From Dirofilaria immitis (Eukaryota; Nematoda; Chromadorea; Rhabditida; Onchocercidae): a stretch of 64,000 bases of DNA. A program made the translations under genes and the position numbers. Shown here piece after piece: positions 12,901 to 23,975 of the stretch. Within the stretch, counting starts at the first letter, position 1. Each line of letters starts with the position of its first letter. Below the pieces are notes generated by a model. It saw only the letters and a list, made by a program, of their open reading frames with translations. It was not told the DNA's origin and ran no database searches. Location of the stretch: assembly GCA_024305405.1 (NCBI GenBank), contig JAKNDB010000097.1, forward strand, positions 241,001 through 305,000. The letters are read 5' to 3'.

Positions 12901-13144
12901 ATTTCGTGGCTTCATCAGATCGATTATTCGAATCTTCGCCAGCTTCATCAATTTCCACATTACTAATTTCGCCTAAATCATTTAATTGTGCATAGTTATT
13001 ATATAAATGAATGAAATCCTCAAATTTACCTTCAGGAGTTGTAGTAATTGGTGTACCGTTGATGATTACAACAGAACAAAGAAAAATAAATAGCAATGTA
13101 GAAAGAATTTGCATTTTCAAGATTTTCCAGATATGAAAAGTCAT
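9938..13144 (-). CDS. Secreted-protein gene, copy 2 (ten exons, intact)
   Basis: Near-identical inverted copy of the gene at 19,508-22,714, with exactly the same span from start to stop. All exon landmarks I checked are unchanged: the signal peptide, the open second exon, the six-T run in exon 7, the TTTCAG acceptors, and the terminal FRRRILD before the stop with AATAAA just downstream. As in copy 3, the fifth exon has a partial second copy in the following intron. The start is the ATG after the TTTTCAG acceptor. An upstream ATG at 13,204 would read through that acceptor and is less likely. Function is unknown. The near identity to copy 3 implies a recent duplication or gene conversion. Confidence 0.7.
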
Positions 13145-13358
13145 ATTCGAAGATTTTTGAGAGCTGAAAATATTAAATGAAATTGCAATATTACATATAA
13201 TCATTAATCACAGTATTTTTATTTCTAATTAAAAAGTTCAAATTTATCATATTACACGCCTTATATAATAATATTCACAATAGCAACTTTATAAAATTTC
13301 GAATGTTTTTAAGCAAAATTTAACATTTTCCTACAAATTTCGGAAATAGAATCAAAGT

Positions 13359-13487
13359 TGTAAATCTTTTAGCCAACTTGCTTATTAAGAAATGGGATGA
13401 GTAATATTGCATAATTATCAGGAACAGTTTTAGGTTATTTAAAATTCTTATCTCTTATTAACAGGTGAGGTAAAAACAAGAAATTCT
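13359..13487 (-). repeat. Direct repeat R, gene-proximal copy in block 2
   Basis: Block 2 counterpart of 3,296-3,424, reverse orientation. Confidence 0.75.
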
Positions 13488-15375
13488 TCAAGGTTTCAAA
13501 ATTCAACTTTCATTTCGAACAACCGCAAGCCTTCTCACATTCCGAACAACCATAAGGCTTCTCAGCTTATAAAAATAGCAATCCACGTGCAAAAACGAAT
13601 TTTGGTGGGTGTAAGGGACAGAGGAGATTAATCGGTCAATGTTTAGCGCCAACTGTTTAATCCTTGATATTCAGGAAAAATTTTTTGAATTGCTATTACT
13701 GTACTGTTCGATATAAGTTATACATTTTTTTTCCATAATTTTATTTTTATTTCAATATTTTCATACCTTCTAAATGAGGCCATATTAGCGGCAAAACGAA
13801 ATATTTTTTGTTTAATATATATTTATATATGTCGAAATGGTTTCATCAATGTTTTTGTTCGGATTTGCAAATTTTTAATTAAATTCAAACTTATTTTCAG
13901 AGATGAATGAAAAGATGAAAATGTTTGAAAATATCAATATTTGAAATTTCATACGGAAAAAAGCGTCATCTCTGGCGAGTAAATTTGCTACTAAAATGAC
14001 GCAAATTTTGTAATAGTTGATTGCATTAATATATACTATCGATCAGTTTTGGGGAAAAAAATAAACATATAGAAAAAATTAGTAGTTAAATATATCGATA
14101 AAACTGTAAAATGGATCATAAGCGAACGAAATTACAATATGACTTCGGACAATTAGGAAAGAATCAAAAATCAAGTAAATCAGTTTGATTGGATCAATCA
14201 GAATCTAGATTCTGAAATTTTCAATGAAGTAGATTAAAAGCATCACAACTGACATATCCAATTTTAAATGACGGCAGATACTTTCATGTCACGATTTAGA
14301 TCTGAAGAAATCATAACTATAGCGGACAATCTTGTTTTTGATGATAATTAGATTAATTTAATACATTCCACTTCATCCTTTTAAAAAAATGGCTTCACTT
14401 TGAAATATATATAATTTGGAATTTCCTTTCATAAGGAATTTCCTTATTGGATTTTATCTGATGTCTGTTATTATGTGGTTATATACTTGTATCTTCATAT
14501 ATTTTCTGTAAGATATGTTGCTTGCACCTTTTTTCAAGATTCATATTTATTAGACAAGCTGATAAGGACGTTGAAATGATATTTTCTTATGATTTATTAT
14601 AGAAATGGCTTGGTTGCTTACTGCTGCTATTCGAAATGGTTTTCATATTTTCAAGTCACTTATATGATATAGAAGTTGATAGAACTTGTAGATAATATAA
14701 TAATATATTCGAATGTATTATAAATAAAAGTTCATTTCACATTCCGATACTTCTTGATATACATTTCTGTACATTAACATTATCAATAATTTATTTGGGT
14801 CATTACTCAATAAAATAGCTACGAAAGTTATAATTTTTATGTAATTTGTTAAAAATTCTTGCATGAAAATTTAAATTGAGTCATATTTATTCTAATAAAT
14901 GAAAAAAAAGAGTTGGCGCAGAAATGAAATACATTAAGGAATTGCGGAAAAAAGTATTGCAGAAAGATTAGTATGACTGGTAGTACATGGGTAGATGTCC
15001 GATCTCGTAGCCAGTCTTTATCAGTTCACTTTTAAGGCGCTAATATTATGTGGGCATCCGCAAGTGAAATCAGAATTCATAGTTTTATAGTAGTTTTTGA
15101 TTTTTAACGTATTAAACTATTACCATAAATTGTCATTTGCTGAACAAAAATGTTTGTAAATTGAACTTAGGACTTGTTCAACTTTGTTCGTTCTGAAAAG
15201 TTTGACGCAAGAAATTAGATGGTATTGCATTGCTCAACAAAATTCTCAACTGACAATACTTGACACTAATTATTCCGAATACCGTGGATGGATTTTTATT
15301 TGTGGATTGAGATCCATTTATTAATGAATCATTCCCTCATATACATTTTGCAGTCAGTGAGATGGATACATCGTA

Positions 15376-15506
15376 TTGTAAATCTTTTTAGCCAACTTGC
15401 TTATCAAGAAATGGGATGAGTAATATTTTGTATAATTATCAGGAACAGTTTAGGTTATTTAAAATTCTTATCTCTTATTAATAGATGAGGTAAAAACAAG
15501 AAATTT
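15376..15506 (-). repeat. Direct repeat R, distal copy in block 2
   Basis: Block 2 counterpart of 1,273-1,403. It abuts 'atacgatgtatcc' in reverse orientation, the same junction as in block 1. Confidence 0.75.
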
Positions 15507-15700
15507 GCCAACGTTTCAAAATTCAATTTATAAATTTTTGATAAAAAACGATGCATGGTATCATTTTGATAAATAGACACTAAATTATTTGATGCTAAAA
15601 GGGATAGTTATATGCTGCAATAGTTACATGTCACTAATAAAAAACTCTGATTTTAACATTTTAAATAATTCGATTAATTAGTATGACAAAATCACTGAGT

Positions 15701-16629
15701 GACGTGCAATAATTTAGAGTGAATAAAAGAGATTATTGTAGTTTTTGTTAATAATAATAATAATAATAATAATTTAATTTCATTCTTCTACTAAATAAAA
15801 AACCAAACATCAAATTTATCATATCACTATTATCTGATACGTTGTGATTTCTTTTTTGCTATTCACAATCCAGAAATTTAAATAAATAAACAAATTATTA
15901 TTATTTATTAGTTTTCGACAATTCAATGCTTACCGATATTTTATATTATATTATGAAAAAACTCCTCAAAATGAATTGTTTTAAAGTATAGTGCAATAGA
16001 TGCTGCTATTAATAATTCTTGGAGTATCAGGAGAAACCTCTAAGCTCAACTTACTTAATAGACGTGTATGCACCCAGTTATATACTTACTTGATTTGCTA
16101 CTCGATCTTTCCTACTGCTGGAGTGTATTTTTCACCTACTGAAGACATCAGATTATCATATCTTCCCCTGCAAATACTGTTCCTTGGCTAACCAAATCTT
16201 CTGTGATGAATTCAAATACTGTTTGGCAATAATAATCTAATCCACGGATTAGTGTATTGCTTATTGTTTAAGGTATATCGAGAATTGTTAATCCGTTTAA
16301 TATTTGATCGAAAAATATGAAGACTCCTTTGTATACACGTAGACACGTAGAGTTTTAATTTTCCATTCAAAAATCATTTTTATTTAATAAAAGGTTTAAT
16401 GAAACATGCGTGAAACATTAAAGAAAATAAATGTAGTCTGTTATTCTTTTATTATTTTCCATTCTAAACATTTTTTTAAGCAAACCATTTTTCATCGTAT
16501 TAGATAATAATGGTATGATAAAATTGATGTTTGATTTTTTATTTAAAAAATTTTTCATTTAGTAGAAGAATGAAATTATCAACAAAAACTACAATAATCT
16601 CTTCTATTCACTCTAAATCATTGCACGTC
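15701..16629. mobile_element. 929-bp TIR element carrying a bacterial gene piece
   Basis: The element opens with GACGTGCAATAATTTAGAGT and closes with the inverted counterpart at 16,629. The terminal inverted repeats run roughly 130-140 bp each, through the shared 'cattcttctactaaat' and 'aaacatcaa' segments. The left arm has gained an (AAT)n run near 15,752. The middle, about 15,840-16,490, has no transposase that I can read but contains the hisS fragment at 16,110-16,324. A shorter derivative sits at the matching point of block 1 (932-1,080). It is a non-autonomous DNA transposon by structure, and the superfamily is not clear. Confidence 0.6.
16110..16324 (-). pseudogene. hisS: Bacterial-type histidyl-tRNA synthetase fragment
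   Basis: On the minus strand the reading runs FFDQILNGLTILDIP, stop, then [20 protein letters not shown] and [14 protein letters not shown], and then, after a one-base shift, [24 protein letters not shown]-x2-TVFE and AGGRYD-x-L are the signature motifs of histidyl-tRNA synthetase, the enzyme that charges tRNA-His. The form is the bacterial one, and the wording fits Rickettsiales (Wolbachia), although I cannot run a search. An in-frame TAA, the frameshift and the missing ends (roughly 70 of some 420 residues remain) show it is dead. It sits inside a TIR element within an otherwise eukaryotic block, so it is a nuclear insertion and not contamination. Downstream bases (15,990-16,109) are unlike the enzyme. 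Confidence 0.82.
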
Positions 16630-17144
16630 TATTTTGTTCTAATTTAGAATTTATATTGAAAATTTCGTCTAAAATTTACATTAATATTTAAATTTCTCCA
16701 ATGTGATTTAATTATTCATCAATACGAGTAATTCGATAAATTAAAATTAAATCAGACAAAATAATACCAATTATAATCAATGACAATTTAATAGATCTGA
16801 AATCATACCATTTATGATACCTGAATCAACAATATATTTGATATGAGACTATCTGATTCATCTCAATTTCTGATATCTACCTTTCCTGGTTGAAATTATA
16901 CTCGAACTATGCATTAAAATGATTAAATGATTTTTCATCTATAGATTTTGAATAAAAAAGCGAGGAACAAATGCTTGCATATTCCATGTACAATTATTCT
17001 TGGCAAACAAATAAAAATTTTATCTAGAATTAATCTGAATCCATTTATAAAAACACTTCTAAAAATTATTATAATTCTTTTTTATATAGAATTTAAGAAA
17101 AATTATTTCAACAGAAGTTTTGTCGTATATTTAAGAATCAAAAA

Positions 17145-17390
17145 TCAGCTTATAAACAAAAAGTTATGCTCAACGATTTCAATTAAATTTACATGTACCA
17201 TTGAGAATGTTTTCGTAAAACTTGGTATGAAAAGAAGGAGTCTGCGTTGATTATTCTCAAATTCAACTGCAGCATACGATGTATCCATCTCATTGACTGC
17301 AAAATGTATATGAGGGAATGATTCATTAATAAATGGATCTCGATCCACAAATAAAAATCCATCCACGGTATTCGGAATAATTAGTGTCAA
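17145..17390 (-). CDS. Open exon-like segment across a duplication junction
   Basis: An 81-codon open frame on the minus strand, with a natural composition (it includes NTVDGFLFVDRDPFINES and ENNQRRLLLFIPSFTKT). Its upstream part lies in block 3, and its downstream part lies outside the block. In blocks 1 and 2 the same frame has CGA changed to TGA (VD-stop-DP) and is cut off by repeat R after EMDTSY, so those are broken versions. A possible TTTTGCAG acceptor lies inside at the HFAV codons, so the real exon may start further in. An overlapping frame is also open upstream. I do not recognise the product. Confidence 0.4.
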   Translation of the reverse strand: MTLIIPNTVDGFLFVDRDPFINESFPHIHFAVNEMDTSYAAVEFENNQRRLLLFIPSFTKTFSMVHVNLIEIVEHNFLFIS

Positions 17391-19166
17391 GTATTGTCAG
17401 TTGAGAATTTTGTTGAGCAATGCAATACCATCTAATTTCTTGCGTCAAACTTTTCAGAACGAACAAAGTTGAACAAGTCCTAAGTTCAATTTACAAACAT
17501 TTTTGTTCAGCAAATGACAATTTATGGTAATAGTTTAATACGTTAAAAATCAAAAACTACTATAAAACTATGAATTCTGATTTCACTTGCGGATGCCCAC
17601 ATAATATTAGCGCCTTAAAAGTGAACTGATAAAGACTGGCTACGAGATCGGACATCTACCCATGTACTACCAGTCATACTAATCTTTCTGCAATACTTTT
17701 TTCCGCAATTCCTTAATGTATTTCATTTCTGCGCCAACTCTTTTTTTTCATTTATTAGAATAAATATGACTCAATTTAAATTTTCATGCAAGAATTTTTA
17801 ACAAATTACATAAAAATTATAACTTTCGTAGCTATTTTATTGAGTAATGACCCAAATAAATTATTGATAATGTTAATGTACAGAAATGTATATCAAGAAG
17901 TATCGGAATGTGAAATGAACTTTTTATTTATAATACATTCGAATATATTATTATATTATCTACAAGTTCTATCAACTTCTATATCATATAAGTGACTTGA
18001 AAATATGAAAACCATTTCGAATAGCAGCAGTAAGCAACCAAGCCATTTCTATAATAAATCATAAGAAAATATCATTTCAACGTCCTTATCAGCTTGTCTA
18101 ATAAATATGAATCTTGAAAAAAGGTGCAAGCAACATATCTTACAGAAAATATATGAAGATACAAGTATATAACCACATAATAACAGACATCAGATAAAAT
18201 CCAATAAGGAAATTCCTTATGAAAGGAAATTCCAAATTATATATATTTCAAAGTGAAGCCATTTTTTTAAAAGGATGAAGTGGAATGTATTAAATTAATC
18301 TAATTATCATCAAAAACAAGATTGTCCGCTATAGTTATGATTTCTTCAGATCTAAATCGTGACATGAAAGTATCTGCCGTCATTTAAAATTGGATATGTC
18401 AGTTGTGATGCTTTTAATCTACTTCATTGAAAATTTCAGAATCTAGATTCTGATTGATCCAATCAAACTGATTTACTTGATTTTTGATTCTTTCCTAATT
18501 GTCCGAAGTCATATTGTAATTTCGTTCGCTTATGATCCATTTTACAGTTTTATCGATATATTTAACTACTAATTTTTTCTATATGTTTATTTTTTTCCCC
18601 AAAACTGATCGATAGTATATATTAATGCAATCAACTATTACAAAATTTGCGTCATTTTAGTAGCAAATTTACTCGCCAGAGATGACGCTTTTTTCCGTAT
18701 GAAATTTCAAATATTGATATTTTCAAACATTTTCATCTTTTCATTCATCTCTGAAAATAAGTTTGAATTTAATTAAAAATTTGCAAATCCGAACAAAAAC
18801 ATTGATGAAACCATTTCGACATATATAAATATATATTAAACAAAAAATATTTCGTTTTGCCGCTAATATGGCCTCATTTAGAAGGTATGAAAATATTGAA
18901 ATAAAAATAAAATTATGGAAAAAAAATGTATAACTTATATCGAACAGTACAGTAATAGCAATTCAAAAAAATTTTTCCTGAATATCAAGGATTAAACAGT
19001 TGGCGCTAAACATTGACCGATTAATCTCCTCTGTCCCTTACACCCACCAAAATTCGTTTTTGCACGTGGATTGCTATTTTTATAAGCTGAGAAGCCTTAT
19101 GGTTGTTCGGAATGTGAGAAGGCTTGCGGTTGTTCGAAATGAAAGTTGAATTTTGAAACCTTGAAG

Positions 19167-19295
19167 AATTTCTTGTTTTTACCTCACCTGTTAATAAGAG
19201 ATAAGAATTTTAAATAACCTAAAACTGTTCCTGATAATTATGCAATATTACTCATCCCATTTCTTAATAAGCAAGTTGGCTAAAAAGATTTACAA
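19167..19295 (+). repeat. Repeat R in block 3 (single copy)
   Basis: Only the gene-proximal R is present in block 3; the left one is missing. Confidence 0.75.
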
Positions 19296-19507
19296 CTTTG
19301 ATTCTATTTCCGAAATTTGTAGGAAAATGTTAAATTTTGCTTAAAAACATTCGAAATTTTATAAAGTTGCTATTGTGAATATTATTATATAAGGCGTGTA
19401 ATATGATAAATTTGAACTTTTAATTAGAAATAAAAATACTGTGATTAATGATTATATGTAATATTGCAATTTCATTTTATATTTTCAGCTCTCAAAAATC
19501 TTCGAAT

Positions 19508-22500
19508 ATGACTTTTCATATCTGGAAAATCTTGAAAATGCAAATTCTTTCTACATTGCTATTTATTTTTCTTTGTTCTGTTGTAATCATCAACGGTACA
19601 CCAATTACTACAACTCCTGAAGGTAAATTTGAGGATTTCATTCATTTATATAATAACTATGCACAATTAAATGATTTAGGCGAAATTAGTAATGTGGAAA
19701 TTGATGAAGCTGGCGAAGATTCGAATAATCGATCTGATGAAGCCACGAAATGCCTGGATAGAACAAAGCTAACAAGTAAATTTGAAGATTTTTGCTATCG
19801 ATTTCCTATCGATGATACAAATGGTAAGGCATTAAATCTACTTGCGATATTCAAAATTATGGAGAATGCTGATCCGGCAGAGGATCCACTGAAAATGTGT
19901 TTCGCAATTTTCCGCAACAATGATCTCCTTCCGTTGCGCTCGTTGGTCTTTTACATTTATTTCATCAAATTATTTTTAAATTTTCATTTATTACCGAAAA
20001 TAATGTGCCTTTTCAACAAAATAATAAGATCAATCTATCATCTGTCATCACCTTTTCCTCCAACTTATCGTATTGAAGGATTTCTCAATCGTTCAAAGTA
20101 TTTGTAATTGATGTATTGCTAAAACGGATTAGACCATTGATTATGAAAGATGGTGACATAACCAGTCCAGTTGATCGGCGATTCCTTCCTGCGTATAAAA
20201 CACTTGATGATATGCATAGCGACACTTTAGTGGTTAGTTTTTACTTCTGAGCCTTACTAACGCATAGAATTTGATCTTTAATAAAGTCAATTTTACTATA
20301 TTTGTTCCATTCCATTAAGATTTCATTGATATGAATCTGTCATATTTTCTAGTTTTTTACAAATTAAAAAATTTTTAATACAATGACATTATTCATATTA
20401 TTGAAATCTCAAAATTATATTTCATTCAGCTACTTGAAGATTAAGTTACTGGATGCCGAAGCAAAGTATTCAAAAACTATCAACTGTCAAAAAGAAAATT
20501 CAATTAAAAACTTATCTTATTCTAGCTTGCAAGATGCCAATTTAAATTTTTATTTAACATAAGCGATGGTCTTGAATCGGCAAAACATGAATTAGGAGAA
20601 GGCGCATATTTCGCTAAATGGCTTGGCTTTTGGCCTCCAATTGAATATATAATTTGTAAGTAATTTTAACGATTTTGTATTTCTGCCAAAATAATTCTTA
20701 ATTATTGATTTATCGTTCAATTTTATTTAATTTAAAAAATGAAATTTCAGTTTTGTTTGCTTAAAATAGAATAAGATATTGGTTTTTCCAGTTAATAATT
20801 CCAAGCGGTGGCTTTATGAAGATTCCATATTTATTCCAAAGGCGTACATTCCAAATATCGCTAGTTTTCTCAATGTCATCTATTCGAAGTTGGTTGCATG
20901 CTTTATTGAAAGCAAATTTTTTTAATTTTTTTTTATTCCTGTTCATTTGTTGAGATCAAAATTCTGAATATGAGGTGATTAAATAATTTTTCAATCCTTC
21001 GATATCCTTCACGGTAGTATAAATACTGCGTAAAACTGAAATTCTTTGATAAGGAAGATTATTACAATTATCATTAAGTTATTCCATATTTATTCCAAAG
21101 GCGTACGTCTCAAATATCGCTGGTTTTGAGGATACCATCAATTGGAAGTTAATTGCATGCTTTATTGAAAGCATTTATTTGCTGAGATCAAAATTCTGAG
21201 TATGAGATGATTAAAATATTTTTCAATCCTTCGATATCCTTCATAGTAATAGAAATACTGCATAAAACTGAAATGCTTTTGATAGAGAAGATCTGAAATC
21301 TTAACAGAGTTGGTTTCATCATCCGTTTTGATAATCATATAACGCATCATAATTGTCTTTATTATTATTATCAACTGGATTTGTTTGATGATAATTATTG
21401 AAATTATTATTAAGTTAAAAATGAAAAACGCAATTGGTAAGCAGTGTTTCATTTGCAGGAAAATATAATTTAATGCAATGATCAGACTGTTCGCCTCAAA
21501 TGAATATTAATAATTAATTTTCAGAAAGGAATACATCAGTAAAAATACGACAGAATGGGAGAGAGTAATAGTAATAATTACTAAATATTTTTCTCTTTTC
21601 TAAAATTTTTAAGAATTATTAATATTTTCTAATATTTCTGTTAGTCGTCTTATAATTTAATTCGATAATATTTCACTGTTGAACAGATTGCTCGTATAAT
21701 GAAATAAATGAATCGCAATTTTCAGCAAGAAGCGAAATTAGTTTTCATTTTTTCTGATTGTTCATGGTCTCTAATGGAATCGGTAGTGTTCTCTGATATT
21801 TTTTCGATCAGAAAAAACCGTTCTCTACCTATCTGTTATATTGGACCCAGTGAAACTTCTAATGAGATTACGTAAGTGGATTATTACATGAATCAGAAGA
21901 TGTATTAATTTTAAGATAATTTGTAAGTGAGTGATCAGAAAGAGATCAGATTTTCGCAAAAACATTACAGAAAAAATATCAAGTTAATCAAAATATCAAG
22001 AATATAAATAAACAAGGCATATCAATTTTCATTATTATATAATCATAATTTCAGATACCGTAATAAATTTACATCTATAATATTTTACGATAGCAATATT
22101 GAAGCATCGACGTTTCTTGTGAGAACAAAAGATAAAAAGAGCTGAGAGAAAAATTGTTGGAGTGGAAGGTTTCATTTCTTTTGTTCTTATAACTTGATTT
22201 TTAATTTAATTTTATTGATTTAAATTGATTATAACTATCAGTCAGGTTGATGTTCAATAAAATCATTGTTATGTTTACAATTAATTAATTTATCAATTGT
22301 TATTAGCTCACTTTGTGAACTTTTTATTATCGTTCCAATTTTGAGTTGTTTACCATCTGTTTTGCATACATTCTTCCAATTATTTTATTTTACAGTATGG
22401 ATTAGATTTTCTCAAAAGCCATTATATTATCGCATTTCATTTTATGGAAAATGAGATGATAACAACTAATGGAAATATATTTAGGTTTGGAAGATTCAAT

Positions 22501-22714
22501 TTTTCTTTGTTTTTTAGTGCATCTCTTGAAATGATATAATTTTATTTTCAGGGAGATATTCGATATTGAGCCATTTTCCATGAATTTTCCTGCTGAATGG
22601 GGTAAAGTAATCGGTTTAGTTCATCACAATTCTACGACGAATTCTTTGAACAATGGCCAAGTATTTGCAATAATTGGGTTGAAGAAATTTTTTCGTCGCC
22701 GTATATTAGATTGA
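19508..22714 (+). CDS. Secreted glycoprotein of unknown family, ten exons
   Basis: Exons: 19,508-19,622, 19,680-19,941, 20,079-20,232, 20,526-20,655, 20,792-20,888, 21,525-21,564, 21,726-21,871, 22,055-22,118, 22,396-22,484 and 22,552-22,714. They total 1,260 nt (419 residues), and every junction phase matches. Most introns end in TTTCAG or TCTAG. The intron after exon 2 uses a weaker GAAG acceptor, so that junction is the least sure. The start ATG follows TTTTCAG, which could be a cis or trans-splice site. Residues about 11-30 (LSTLLFIFLCSVVIING) form a signal peptide, so the product should be secreted. Several N-glycosylation sites occur (NNRS, NIS, NTT, NRS, NST). Landmarks are RRFLPAY, KWLGFWPPIEY, CYIGPSETS and FPAEWGKVIGLVHHN. 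No family is recognised. AATAAA follows the stop. Intron 1 is 57 nt and open, so retention would keep the frame. Confidence 0.72.
21075..21147 (+). repeat. Partial second copy of exon 5
   Basis: The 3' part of exon 5 (IFIPKAYVSNIAGF to the GTTAAT donor) is repeated here without its acceptor. The repeat reads more like the single exon 5 of copy 1 than does the exon at 20,792-20,888. Block 2 has the same arrangement, and block 1 has only one exon 5. Confidence 0.7.
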
Positions 22715-22729
22715 ATTTTGCAATTTATT

Positions 22730-22735
22730 AATAAA
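22730..22735 (+). terminator. Polyadenylation signal AATAAA
   Basis: Lies 16 bases after the stop of the block 3 secreted-protein gene. The same spacing is seen in blocks 1 and 2. Confidence 0.5.
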
Positions 22736-23358
22736 AAATACAATGCAAATTATTTCTAAAAAATTACAGCTATTAGTCGAATTTGCTAGAATGTTAATTA
22801 ATTTTTATAATATAAAAATTATTTTGAATTTAAGAAATCGAATTCTAAAAAATTTGAAAGTTGACTAGTTGGGGAAGAATAGGCGAAACGTTTAGTGGAA
22901 ATGTTGGAAGATAAGGATGTATAATCTTGTAAATTTCATTACAATTTAATTTAATTTTTAAATTTCAAATTTAACAGATTAATTGTTTATATAAATCAAT
23001 GCAATAGTATTTATTCAAAAATTCATTCAAAAGAATCGATTAGTTCGATCACTTTCCAAATGGAATGAAGTTCGGAGTTGAAATTTAATAGTTAAAATTA
23101 GGGTTTATCACATAATGGTACCATTTATTTAATAAAACAAACGGAATAAGGTTCGCAATTAAAATTTGAGATAATACGAGTCGGTTAGTACAAGGAATAC
23201 TGTTATCATTACAATCATAAAAAGAAAAAAACAGGTTTGGATTAATGCCAATTAGACTACTTAAAGAACGAATAATTACTTGATATTACTTATGTGACTA
23301 TATAACGAGTAAATCATTTTCTGATCTATTTAGGCTGCGTCTTTTCATTTTCACTTAG

Positions 23359-23631
23359 CCATTTGAATCACCTTTATCCACTGGAGTAGTACTATATTTA
23401 CTTGCTACACCAGAGAAGATGAAATCTTTTGGTGTACAATGCGTAGTAGTGATGTGGTTTATAACCTTGCTGTTGTTTTGGATACGATGGGTAAGGTTAT
23501 ACATCCTGTTGCATATATGAACATTTCGGCCTTTTTTGCAAAGAGCTGATGAAGAAAGATCAGGTGTTGTTTCAACTATGAATTCATCGCTCGAATTATG
23601 GGCAAACCCGCTGATTGATACTGCAATTTAT
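23359..23631 (+). pseudogene. virD4: VirD4-like type IV secretion coupling protein fragment
   Basis: Three consecutive pieces in different plus frames read as one bacterial protein: TGVVLYLLATPEKMKSFG, then MRSSDVVYNLAVVLDTMGK with IHPVAYMNIS, then LQRADEERSGVV with STMNSSLELWANPLID. The order and wording fit the region of VirD4/TraG-type coupling ATPases just ahead of their nucleotide-binding domain 2, in the form found in Rickettsiales. This is memory of the family, not a search result. VirD4 feeds substrates into the type IV secretion channel at the inner membrane. Two frameshifts and missing ends mark it as dead. GC is higher than the surrounding DNA. It lies 300 bp beyond the end of block 3 and is a second likely Wolbachia-derived insertion. 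Confidence 0.68.
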
Positions 23632-23866
23632 TGTATGATATTTATATTTGACAAAATAACTGCCATTTAATAAACGATATTCGAATTACTGATAATGATG
23701 ACAACTTTAAAATAAATTGTGTTTAATTACATTTTTATATATTTAGACGCAAACATTTCGTTCTTTAAACATTGCATTTATATTTTATAATAATTTATTT
23801 CTTTTTATTATGAATTCTGAAAATTTGAGTTCAAAAAATTTTTTTTCTTTCAAATTCAGTTTTATT

Positions 23867-23975
23867 TATTATTTACAATTAGCAATATTTCAAGTATCAT
23901 TTCATATCATTTGTAAATTGAAGCGTTTTCAAATTAATTTTTATTTTGTCCTCCACATTTATTGTATTTTTTGTA
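23867..23975. repeat. Diverged duplicate of 7,332-7,443
   Basis: About 110 bp sharing 'tttttattttgtcctccacatttattgta' with the block 1-2 spacer, at roughly 85-90% identity by eye. On the minus strand both keep NVEDKIKIN and end in ATGAAATGA. Here the frame is open for 35 codons from an ATG at 24,004. It may be a small exon or just an old non-coding duplicate. Confidence 0.6.

Larger units (their letters stand above)
9586..17030 (-). repeat. Duplicated block, copy 2 (minus)
   Basis: Second full copy, inverted relative to copies 1 and 3. Its left end pairs with the right end of copy 3 at 'ccaaatggaat' (9,586 against 23,065), so copy 3 and copy 2 share about 140 bp there that copy 1 lacks. Its right end pairs with 531 of copy 1. 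The 929-bp TIR element (15,701-16,629) lies inside it. Together with copy 1 it forms a tail-to-tail palindrome around a 2.5-kb spacer, and with copy 3 a head-to-head palindrome. Confidence 0.9.
17275..23065 (+). repeat. Duplicated block, copy 3 (plus)
   Basis: Third copy. It starts at 'atacgatgtatccatctca', with no left R repeat and no TIR element. It is nearly identical to copy 2 through the secreted-protein gene and ends at 'ccaaatggaat'. The 245 bp between copies 2 and 3 (17,031-17,274) holds the downstream half of the 17,145-17,390 open frame. Confidence 0.9.

Noticed and set aside
16000..16191. 63-codon plus-strand frame inside the TIR element
   Set aside because: It overlaps the minus-strand hisS fragment, which is recognisable; this frame is its shadow and neighbouring sequence.
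17330..17470. Lipocalin-like exon in an overlapping minus frame (RWYCIAQQNSQLTILDTNYS)
   Set aside because: The W-x-LDT-x-Y pattern is suggestive, but no GxW motif or spliced partner was found, and the competing frame at 17,145-17,390 is longer.
1..23065. The array as an assembly artefact only
   Set aside because: Not excluded, but copy 1 differs by structured changes (tripled modules, single exon 5, deleted TIR element), which simple mis-joining of identical sequence would not produce. Copies 2 and 3 could still be haplotypes.
23355..23620. An 88-codon minus-strand terminal exon (with AHNSSDEFIVETTPDL)
   Set aside because: The plus strand reads as consecutive pieces of a VirD4-like bacterial protein. 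The open antisense frame is most simply its shadow.
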